Below, in pieces: positions 56,586-64,000 of a DNA stretch of 64,000 nucleotides; the stretch's first letter is position 1, and each line of letters opens with the position of its first letter. The stretch is from Polymyxa betae (lineage: Eukaryota > Endomyxa > Phytomyxea > Plasmodiophorida > Plasmodiophoridae), in assembly GCA_003693705.1 (NCBI GenBank), contig RBZT01000790.1, forward strand, positions 32,033-96,032, read 5' to 3'. Under the pieces are notes generated by a model. That model ran no database searches. It was not told where the DNA came from and saw nothing but the letters and a program-made list of their open reading frames with translations. The position numbers and the translations under genes are program-made.

Positions 56586-57143
56586 ATGGCGGCTGGGTTG
56601 GAGAGTCTGGTGCCCGATGTCATTCCCGACCAGCCACAATACCAGCTGAAGGTTTCGTTCACGGGTGACCTGAAGGTCACCCCAGGGCTTGAGCTTCGGC
56701 CCAGGCAGGTTCGCGACGCGCCGATTGTCGAATGGGAAGCCGACCCCGACAAGCTCTACACGCTGATGATGGTCGACCCAGATGCTCCATCCCGACAGAA
56801 TCCAGTTCGTCGTGATTGCCTGCATTGGCTGGTCTTCAATATCCCAGGAAGCGACATGAAGAAAGGCGAGACCAAAGCTGCATATATTGGATCAGGAGCT
56901 CCTCAAGGCAGTGGTCTTCATCGTTATACTTTCTTGGTCTGCCAGCAGCCTGGATCACTCAATCTGGACGAGATGGAATCGGCTGACAAGACGCAGATCA
57001 AACCTCGGCTGTGCTTCAAGACTCTCCAGTTCTTGCAATCTCACAATCTGCAACCGCTCGCTGCGAACTTCTTCCAGGCTGAATGGGACGACTATGTTCC
57101 TGAGCTGCATGCTCAGTTCGGTTATAAACCTACACCTGCTTAA
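56586..57143 (+). CDS. Phosphatidylethanolamine-binding protein (PEBP)
   Basis: A 185-residue single exon, full family length. Conserved elements: LMMVDPDAPSRQNP (anion-binding DPDxP), RRDCLHWLVFNIPGSDM, GAPQGSGLHRYTFLVCQQPG (GxHR), CFKTLQFLQSHNLQPLAANF and the terminal DDYVPELHAQFGY helix. PEBPs bind phospholipid head groups or phosphate ligands, and family members include Raf kinase inhibitor protein and plant FT/TFL1; the role here is unknown. Intact. The ATG is preceded by a telomere-like motif about 45 bp upstream. Confidence 0.95.
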   Translation: MAAGLESLVPDVIPDQPQYQLKVSFTGDLKVTPGLELRPRQVRDAPIVEWEADPDKLYTLMMVDPDAPSRQNPVRRDCLHWLVFNIPGSDMKKGETKAAYIGSGAPQGSGLHRYTFLVCQQPGSLNLDEMESADKTQIKPRLCFKTLQFLQSHNLQPLAANFFQAEWDDYVPELHAQFGYKPTPA

Positions 57144-57377
57144 AGGTTAACATAGCAAGAGGGGAACGTTTTCGCTGCGAGCATTGTTCAAAATCGAAAA
57201 CATCGGAGTCGCTGAGCTAGAGCGACCTAGTTGCTTATAAAGGGTTTTTCGAATTGCTTTCACATATTAGGTCAGAACTGATAGAATTACGTATGAGATC
57301 GTTGATCAAAGGTAGAGCTATGATGTGCATTATGATTACAGCTGGAATAATTAAGTATGATGCATCAAGTCCTTCGA

Positions 57378-58145
57378 TCAAACATTCCTTTTCCGGAGGC
57401 GATCCTCAAGTTCTGAGACGTGATCGTGGTGCACAAGACCAGGAAGCGAATCCCAAGGCAAACGCATCGTACTGGTCGGCGTACTTGGCGATTCCAGGGT
57501 CGACCAAACATCCGCAAACGACTTGAGGTTCTTGGCGGGGACGCCCAGCAATTGGAGCCGCCGATCATCCTGGATCGCCGGCAGCAGCTCACTATCGTCT
57601 TGATCGGACTCGCTGTTGGCGAACCCGCTGAACGAACGGCTGCGTAACAGTTGCGACGACTCGTCCAAGCAACGAGCGAGATCGGCTTGCGGCACCAACT
57701 CTCCAATCGTCGTTGTCTGTGATTCGTCGAAGTCTCGACTATTAAGGCGACCGATTCTCCTCGTGATTCCGCTTCGTGCTCGAGAGATGCCGGTCTTGGC
57801 GCTGCAACGCGATGCATAGCTCTTCGACGTCTGATACGGGCCGGCATTCCCGGCGGTGACATCATAGCGGGCGATACGACGCGGGTTCGACTTCGACACC
57901 ACGAACGAGGTGCTCGGTCGTCGTTTGAGTGCGACCGAGCCGAACATGACCGTCTTCTTGACGCCGCCGCTGACCGGCTTCATCGCCGACTTCAAGGGCG
58001 AGCCGCTCTCGGACGGCGTCTCGATACTGACGAGCTCCAAGCTCGGTGCGATATCCGGGGTCTTCTGCAGCATGGGGCGGTCTCCCTCAGAGGCGACGGC
58101 GGTCAGGCCGAGGACCGCTACGACCAGAATCAGCCATTGGAACAT
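57378..58145 (-). CDS. Signal-peptide or membrane-anchored protein, unknown
   Basis: 255 residues from ATG 58145, chosen because it begins with a strong signal sequence or anchor (MFQWLILVVAVLGLTAVAS). The frame is open about 20 codons further upstream, but that extension has no hydrophobic start. The rest is Ser/Arg-rich and mostly disordered. One motif stands out: SPLKSAMKPVSGGVKKTVMF, containing a KKTVMF sequence that fits the protein phosphatase 1 docking pattern; that motif would be unusual in a secreted protein. The C-terminal 80 residues are acidic (NSESDQDDSELLPAIQDD). No family recognised. Candidate secreted protein. Confidence 0.6.
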   Translation of the reverse strand: MFQWLILVVAVLGLTAVASEGDRPMLQKTPDIAPSLELVSIETPSESGSPLKSAMKPVSGGVKKTVMFGSVALKRRPSTSFVVSKSNPRRIARYDVTAGNAGPYQTSKSYASRCSAKTGISRARSGITRRIGRLNSRDFDESQTTTIGELVPQADLARCLDESSQLLRSRSFSGFANSESDQDDSELLPAIQDDRRLQLLGVPAKNLKSFADVWSTLESPSTPTSTMRLPWDSLPGLVHHDHVSELEDRLRKRNV

Positions 58146-58433
58146 GGTGGATGGCGATCCGAAAGGCGCTAAGAGACGGACTCCGTCCCGGATCCCGCGA
58201 TCCCGGGTCAAAATCGATCATGTTGCCGCGACCGGGTCCATCTCATCCCCGGAGGCGGGTTGGGTTGAGGTGCGCGGAATCGGTCGAGATGATGGTCCTC
58301 GTTTCCGCCATAATCGCCGGAATGGGGCCCGGAATCGGGGGTCCTGGGGCCGGGTTGAGTCACGATCGCCCGTTCCGGCGAACAGCGTCGAGTCATGCTG
58401 GCCGTCGTCGTCGTTATCTAACTTAACCCGCCG

Positions 58434-59275
58434 ATGGAGAGCCTCCCGCTTAATTTAATGCTGGTCGTGTTCCGGTACCTGCCCATCGACGAGGTCGTGC
58501 ACGGCCCGTATCGGGCCACGTCCCGCTATCTGCAGCAATGCTCGGAGGCGTATCTCGGTACATTGCAGGAGATCGTCGTTCGGCCCGGATTTCGGGCGAA
58601 GACGACCGCCACAGCTCCGCGCCTGCAATCGTTGATCATCGCCACGAATCGCGCCTCGAGCTGCGTCGACGACTCGCTACGCCTGCTGGTTCGAGACTGC
58701 CCGCGTCTAGTGCGAATCGCCTTTGAGAGCGGCTCGGTGATCTCTGCCTCGACGCTGGAGATCTTACAAAAAGGTACGACCGGGCTTCGTGTGATGCTTT
58801 CGGCGTTAGATGGCTGTTAGGATGCCCAAAGGTCGTCTCGATCGCGATGCCGAGCTGTAATGTTACCGATGATCATCTTCGGGTCGTGTCGCGCTTCCGA
58901 GACCTGCAGCGGCTCGACCTATCGGGCTGCGATCGCCTCACCGACGCCGGCATTCGTCATCTGGCTCGCGGATGCACGAAGCTCCAGGCCCTGGTTCTGT
59001 CCGGCTGTCCGAAGATCAGCGACAACGCCCTGGAGCTGTTAACCGATCATTGTCCGCTAACATCATCGCCTCGGTCCGCCGGTCAACGCCCTTTCGAACA
59101 TTTGCAGACGCTGGATCTGAGCGAGACGGATATCTCGGATTCCGGCGTCGATCTGGTTCGTTCCCGATGCCCGCATATCGAGCAATTCGTCGCCAACCAT
59201 TGCTATCGTCTCTCTGTATATCCAAACCTATATGAGATGTTCGCCACGAGCTGTGCCTTTCAGCCGGCCGCATAG
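58434..59275 (+). CDS. F-box/LRR (FBXL/AMN1-like) protein
   Basis: Two exons, 58434..58773 and 58821..59275, with a 47-nt intron, 264 residues. An N-terminal F-box-like helix pair (LPLNLMLVVFRYLPIDEVVH) is followed by cysteine-containing LRRs of the FBXL/AMN1 type: DSLRLLVRDCPRLVRIA, DDHLRVVSRFRDLQRLDLSG, CDRLTDAGIRHLARGCTKLQ, ALVLSGCPKISDNALELL, HLQTLDLSETDISDSG, LVRSRCPHIEQF. These proteins present substrates to SCF ubiquitin ligases. The repeat number is modest. Intact and GC-rich. Confidence 0.85.
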
Positions 59276-59831
59276 CTCACCCCGATTCATGGTTGAGCTT
59301 CGATTAGAAGTAGCGACGCTTGTCGGGGACCATGGTCATGACCTGCCTCTCTCGTCGATACTGAACGTCTGGATTTTCTGTCTATTCAAATTTTAATAAA
59401 ATGAACCAATACAATGCTGTTATAACTTTAATTGCTGTGGTTTGATGGGAGAATAATTGATCATGAATTGGAGCCCGAGTTCGACCGGGTCTAGGGTTTA
59501 GGGTTTGGAAGATTTCAAACACTGTTCGACGATTGTTCGTGATACCTTTGATAGTCGGCAGATGAGCTGGACGATCTACAGAGCTCGAGCCCAACTTGGT
59601 CCACCTTAACGTTCTACGGTTGTTAAATGTCGAGAGGTAGAGGCGGTGTCAGTGGCTTCTGGATATCGAGGCTCTTTCTGCAGCTGTTAAAATCACCTTA
59701 TCTATAAAAACGGCATTTAACGTGAATTTCCATTTTCGGAATTGGCGGAATGGGGGATTATTACAACGGTTTATTGGGGATGCAAATGGGATTTGGAATT
59801 CGGGGTTTTAAAGGGAATCAATCGCACGCGC
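59276..59831. other. Intergenic with interstitial telomere repeat
   Basis: About 555 bp between the F-box gene and the PAN-like gene. ggtctagggtttagggttt at 59488-59506 is identical over 19 bp to a copy in the intron of the next gene at 60075-60093. The minus strand is open for about 70 codons around it (59382..59594), which includes the antisense of the repeat and is not convincing as a gene. Confidence 0.6.
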
Positions 59832-60568
59832 TCATGCTGCCTGACAATTGAATCGTGATAGAGCCGATCCTTTGATGGCATAGGTCGAGCGAGACCGCTT
59901 GCAGGCTCCGGCGTTGGTCGAGTAGAAGCCTTCTTTGGGGACGTCGTAGATCGAGTCACTATACGAAGTACATTCAAGGATTACGGGCACATTCGGGTTG
60001 TTCTCATAAGTCTGAAAGACGCGCCACGAACGACAGTCCGGATTCCTGCCAAATCCAACGGTTAATTGATGCAAGGTCTAGGGTTTAGGGTTTCCACGTA
60101 CGAGCCACAGGCCTGTGAGCAGGTTGTGGTGAAGGCGGCCACGTTGCCGTCGAGCGTTGGTCCGAACTGTGCTGGTACTAATGTTGTGTATGAGTCCAAA
60201 ACAGGACCGCTGTAGTTTCCACAAATCGTCAGGATCTGCGATCCATCTGGAATCGGGATCGCCACGTTCTTCTCGTAAATCTGTCCTTTATCGGTGATGG
60301 GAGCCACATTATTATGAACCGCAGGCGTCATGCATCGTCGTAGCTGATACATGGTGCAGTACGTCGAGAACTGGATCGATTGGCAGAGGGGGTCTTGATC
60401 GCAGGCATTGGCGCAGGCCTGCAGAGACACAATCGACTGATCAATGTTGGTCAGAGGGCCGGCATCAATGTAGTCGTTGTCGGCGACCAACGTGTAGCCA
60501 GTCGGAGCAGTTTGTGCCTGAACCGTCAAAGCTAGAACAGACAATGCTACCAGCGCCAAATTCGACAT
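59832..60568 (-). CDS. Secreted Cys-rich PAN/apple-like protein
   Basis: Two exons, 60102..60568 and 59832..60045, with a 56-nt intron, 226 residues. Signal peptide MSNLALVALSVLALTVQAQ. The mature part begins PTGYTLVADNDYIDAG and shows a PAN/apple-like cysteine pattern: SLQACANACDQDPLCQSIQF and YCTMYQLRRCM, with a second half containing CSQACGS and, after the intron, NPDCRSWRVFQTY and VILECTSYSDS. PAN domains bind carbohydrate or protein and are common in adhesins. The intron contains aaaccctaaaccctag, telomere repeat sequence. Secreted by prediction; function unknown. Confidence 0.7.
60075..60093. repeat. Telomere repeat inside an intron
   Basis: Sequence tctagggtttagggttt, i.e. two and a half TTTAGGG units with a TCTAGGG variant, lying wholly inside the 56-nt intron of the PAN-like gene. 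A 19-bp identical stretch occurs at 59488-59506 and a related one at about 56526-56541. Confidence 0.85.
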
Positions 60569-60846
60569 TATAAGGAATGAGCTTCGAGAGACAAGACGCG
60601 AGCGCTTTATGTGCTGTGACCAGACCGCGCCAGGTTTGAGTTTGCGTTTGCGTTTCATTCGATGCAGCCGTCAGAGTCGAAGGATGGGGCCGCTCCCAGT
60701 CCAGCTCAATAATTGCTAAGAAAACGCAGCCCTCTATAACCTCACAGCGTTTAAGTTTCGCAGGTCACAGGGTCGCCTGAGGTATGACCAAGTACGTCGA
60801 AGGTACCCTCAGCCGACATAGACGAGACGACAGCACTTCAGATTAA
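60569..60846. other. Intergenic, nothing recognised
   Basis: About 280 bp upstream of the secreted PAN-like gene. The minus-strand frame of that gene extends about 30 codons upstream of the chosen ATG as a basic stretch (MKRKRKLKPG) with its own ATG at 60658, but the signal peptide supports the downstream start. Confidence 0.4.
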
Positions 60847-61180
60847 TCAGAGAACTGTTATTGATTTCGATGAAATCGGGCAGGTTTGTATGGACGCCTC
60901 AACAATATCGTCGAGCTGTGCTCGTGACGGGTCGCCCTCTCGCGATCGTGCTTGAACAGCCTTCCTCTCGATTAGCAACCCTGTCTGAACAGGATACCTG
61001 TCAGCTACAAATGAACGTTGCAGCACAGTCGCCGTGACGAGCTCGCTGAGAAGCTGCTGTAACAATAATTAATAGCTGGATGTTTATTATTGACCAATGT
61101 CACTCGTGATCTTAATAAATCGACTCCATTTGCGGTTCGCACTGCGAAACGCCATCATAGTCAATGCTTCTCGATCGTCG
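60847..61180 (-). CDS. Tentative small two-exon protein
   Basis: A minus-strand exon at 60847-61059 reads QLLSELVTATVLQRSFVADR and ERKAVQARSREGDPSRAQLD, and follows a splice acceptor (attgttacag). About 40 nt upstream an ATG frame reads MAFRSANRKWSRFIKITSDI and ends at a possible donor. The simplest join does not keep frame, so either the donor differs or this is not a gene. No family recognised. Confidence 0.35.
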
Positions 61181-61391
61181 AAAATGCCGAATCCAGAACG
61201 GTCGCGCATTCAAGTTCGTTCGTTAACGTTCACGTTTGTCTTGCAAAGTAGAGTAGGTTCTTTACGATCACGTAGGAAAGTTTAACTTCTAAAGAATCCG
61301 ATCATGAAGATCTGTGACTCATGGTTTCGTTCAATATCCGATCCGATGGGCTCTTTAATCCCCTAAATTGGCAGGCCCGCCCACAGCATCG

Positions 61392-62325
61392 ATGCAATCC
61401 GCATTGAAGTTGGGATCGCCCGGGGATCACGATCTCCTCCCATCTCATCGCAATCAGATTCTCGGACGACGAGGATCTCTTCGCCATTTTGCAGATGGTC
61501 TGATCTCGTTGTCCATCATCACATTGCTGATCTTGGTGACCCATCTCATCCCTCCTTATCAGACCAAAGTCGCTGATGCCGATCCCGCCTATAACGTCGG
61601 TTGCCATTTCCACCTGCGAGATGCCTCTGAACATTTACAGTACGAATACCGAGATGAGCAAGTTCCGCCTTCTGCCGTATTCGTTGTTGGCGCCCTCTCT
61701 TGGATGCTGGTCGCCATCTCAGCCGTCGTCATCTGGCGTGATCCAGCCGATTGTTATCGTAGCTTGCTGGTGTGGGCGTTGGCGATCGCCCTCACCTATC
61801 TCGTGACGAATGCGTTGAAGATTTCTGTCGGAAAGCCCAGGCCGAATTACTTCAACAATCCCGTACGCTTTGGCGCCTTTCTGATCTTGTTGTTTCTGAT
61901 CGGTTACAGAACAAGATAGATCGAGGTCTGAGCTTTCCATCCGGACATAGCTCAATATCAATGGCAGCTTGTCATCTCCTGTTTCTCTGGTTTCAATACC
62001 ATCTCAGGTATTGGTTGCCTATCTATGAAATCCGGTTGGTGACGACCATGTTAGCGATCAGAGCCGTTTCAAATTCACGACCACGCTGATCTGCGCTTTG
62101 CCCCATCTATTAGCTGGATGGATTGCGATCACCAGAATTCATGATTTCTATCATGATTCCGTCGACGTAACGGTTGGTGCTCTGATAGGTTTAGCGATGT
62201 CCAGGTTGGCGTTCTTCCGTCATTATGCAATACAGCGTAACAGAACAGCAAGCGAACTTCCGAGGGTTCTTGTTAAAACGAAACAGCAAGTTATTGCCAA
62301 TAACATATCATCAAATGAAGAATAA
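61392..62325 (+). CDS. PAP2-family lipid phosphate phosphatase
   Basis: Three exons (61392..61862, 61910..62013, 62055..62325) with 47- and 41-nt introns, 281 residues. Six membrane helices, and the three PAP2 catalytic motifs in order: KISVGKPRPN, FPSGHSS and TRIHDFYHDSVDV with its catalytic histidine. The family dephosphorylates phosphatidic acid, lysophosphatidate or related lipids, at the ER or plasma membrane. The N-terminal 30 residues are hydrophilic. A TTG-started extension upstream is less likely than this ATG. Convergent with the DUF2419 gene, stops 44 bp apart. Confidence 0.92.
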
Positions 62326-62368
62326 ACAGATGCACCGATGAGAACTAAGAGCGCTTCTATAATGTTAA

Positions 62369-63708
62369 TTAAAGATAGAAAGACGGAGGAATACAATAAG
62401 GTCTATCAGGCGGGCTTCCATCGCGAGACGCCGCCTTCACATCACTTCGATGCATTTCATGAAGAATGGAGTTGAGTTCGACCACAGACAATGACAGCTG
62501 ACGAGACGACTGCAAATTCATCTGTAGCTGCCGAACAGCGACGACAACCGCTGAACGCAACACAGCAATGGGAACTTTGTCGGCGTCGCCTTCGAGTTCG
62601 ATGACACCGCGATCATAGAAGAAGTCGACCATTTCTGCATCGGATTCTGGACACAGTTCTGTAACCGGTTTGAGCGAATGGGATTTCGGCGACCAGTTTT
62701 TGCTACTTACTGGACATGTGCCGGAAGCGCATAGGAGGAATACGATCCTTAAAGGACCAATACAGAGTACATAATAGCCCACAGGCTTTCGAGTAGAAAG
62801 GTTTATCATTGAACGCAGGAAATGTTTTCGCCAGATCCAGAGCGAGTTCAGAAGCGGTAATGGCGGCATTCTCACGCTGATGCGAACTGAGGAACTGCAT
62901 GACGTACTCGCCCATCGACGCCACACGATGCGTGTTCAATAGCCGCCCGGTTTCATGGAGGACCTTGACAATATCGCTGGCCTATGGATGAGCAGAATTA
63001 TACAAAGTTGTATTGGGACGGAGATGTGGGATGTTACGAATTGCTTTGTTGGAGCGTCGACATTGATGAAAGCCGGCATGTTGTCAAGTCGTTCTTCTTT
63101 GGAAAGAGGAAGCTGGAAAGCCGATTCAATATCGGTGATGGAGATATTGATCAGCCGATCGGCGTCGAGTTTCCCATACAGAAACATTGCTATTATCAGT
63201 CAGTATCAACGACTAAACCTTGCCTCTAAAAAACCCTAAAACTAGAGTCGAGACACGAAAATTGTCGAAAACACTGAAAGCAGCCATTTGGGAGACTTTC
63301 GAGAATAGCAAAAATCTTACATAGAACACCACGTAGGGCGTGCTCATACATATTGGGTGCATTGCCACAAATGGCTGCGATGTGTTCCCGGAAGAAGGCC
63401 CCGAAACTCAGCAAATGAAGAAGACAGGCGAAATTCACTTCTTCGCCTACAGAAACAGGCTTAGGTTGATGGTGGTTTGTGTGAGCAAACGCTCTACTGA
63501 TTTCAGCGAATCGAAGTGGCAATGTCAGACTCGGCGTCTCCTGGGGTCGCTCTGGAATCACCGAGACAAGCTCAGCGATGCGTTCTGGGTTCAGTTTGAT
63601 AACAGAACTGTGCTTCATGATGGTGGCGATCGCCAACTGAAAGGCCTCCTCACCCAAATCACCTTTATTGGTGGTCATGGCGCCGACTGGCGATTGGTGA
63701 AATGGCAT
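62369..63708 (-). CDS. DUF2419 queuosine salvage protein (QNG1-like)
   Basis: Minus-strand gene with several short introns. N-terminal blocks AFQLAIATIMKHSSVIKLN, VSVGEEVNFACLLHLLSFGA and MYEHALRGVL are followed by exons with YGKLDADRLINISITDIESA, LNTHRVASMGEYVMQFLSSH, LDLAKTFPAFNDKPFYSKA and a last exon with VTELCPESDAEMVDFFYDRG and VPIAVLRSAVVVAVRQLQM. This is the eukaryotic Q salvage DUF2419 family, which releases queuine from queuosine 5'-monophosphate for tRNA modification. ATGs at 63708 and 63678 are both plausible starts. The C-terminus ends CIPPSFYL, close to the family pattern of a terminal tyrosine-rich segment. Confidence 0.8.
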
Positions 63709-64000
63709 CAAATAAGAGTTGCGATACCATCACTATCAGGTGGCCGCGCCTACAACTTTTTACAAAAAATGTTAAATGGTTTTCATTTTATTTTGGAGGC
63801 AGAGGAATGATGGGGCTGCCCTCAAAACAGTGTTGTATAAAAACCTCCGCTACGCAGATTGCCAACGTTTAAACTAGGTTTAAATGTTTAAACATGTTTA
63901 TATAGGTTTAAACATTTAAACCCTTGAGCAAGCAAAACGTTCAGTGAAATGTCCAGGCGTTTGCATCTACGTCTTTGAATAATACAGCAAGAGTTTGCTT
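63709..64000. other. Intergenic, AT-rich window end
   Basis: No gene recognised. A plus-strand frame near 63340-63810 is antisense to the DUF2419 gene. From about 63860 the sequence becomes a run of gtttaaac-type words forming a hairpin, described separately. Confidence 0.4.
63877..63922. repeat. AT-rich inverted repeat (hairpin)
   Basis: Left arm ggtttaaatgtttaaac at 63877-63893 is the exact reverse complement of gtttaaacatttaaacc at 63906-63922, with a 12-nt loop. A partial further copy (gtttaaactagg) precedes it. Could be a transposon end, a transcription terminator or simple palindromic sequence; the window ends before this can be judged. Confidence 0.85.

Noticed and set aside
59382-59594. 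70-codon minus-strand frame containing the telomere-like motif
   Set aside because: It does not begin with a convincing start context and its centre is the antisense of the interstitial telomere repeat. There is no homology.

Overview
This is a gene-dense stretch of a eukaryotic nuclear genome. It encodes unmistakably eukaryotic machinery: TFIID (TAF13), the spliceosome (SLU7), TRAPPII (TRAPPC9), GATOR2 (WDR24), nucleolar RRP1, FANCI, a dynein light chain and a mitochondrial succinyl-CoA ligase. Most genes are cut by very short GT-AG introns. Those I could place by reading frame and homology mostly run 31-60 nt, with a few up to about 108 nt, and one exon is only 30 nt. Intergenic gaps are short, and convergent genes can have stop codons one base apart. 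Telomere-like TTTAGGG repeats recur. I read it as a compact protist genome. The Tctex-type dynein light chain suggests a flagellate, and a cercozoan or plasmodiophorid-like rhizarian would fit, but the taxon is inference only.

Layout. 0-2.5 kb: edge of a minus-strand gene, a 35-bp triplicate repeat and a disordered four-helix membrane protein. 2.9-5.4 kb: CLC-6/7-type chloride channel. 5.6-9.7 kb: TRAPPC9/Trs120. 10.3-11.5 kb: secreted repetitive protein. 12-16.3 kb: METTL21-like methyltransferase, RS-rich protein, helical-repeat organelle protein, small membrane protein and Tctex dynein light chain. 17.5-19.7 kb: WDR24. 19.8-20.1 kb: a PIF/Harbinger-type MITE just upstream of UBLCP1. 21.8-23.3 kb: succinyl-CoA ligase beta. 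23.9-27.1 kb: a disordered protein and TAF13. 27.1-35.5 kb: acidic protein, RRP1, SLU7, a TMEM87/GPR107-like membrane protein and a SAM-domain protein. 35.7-41 kb: FANCI and a rearranged FANCI duplicate fragment. 41.4-43.5 kb: gelsolin/dual-specificity phosphatase fusion.

43.7-55.3 kb is the accessory region: two tandem paralogues of a GRF-zinc-finger SNF2 ATPase and a remnant of a third. The second paralogue is broken by about 1.9 kb of DNA carrying a viral-type (CRESS-DNA) replication initiator gene. That gene has an origin-like hairpin upstream and is itself split by a 60-nt GT-AG interval built from a 28-bp tandem repeat. A longer array of the same repeat forms the other edge of the insertion. 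55.4-64 kb returns to ordinary genes: PEBP, a signal-peptide protein, F-box/LRR, a secreted PAN-like protein, a PAP2 lipid phosphatase and the queuosine-salvage DUF2419 protein. The window ends in an AT-rich hairpin.

Most genes here are unrelated housekeeping genes placed side by side and do not form a pathway. The most unusual biology is the viral Rep locus with its repeat-built intron, the SNF2 duplication around it, and the recently shuffled pieces (FANCI fragment, MITE, interstitial telomere repeats).
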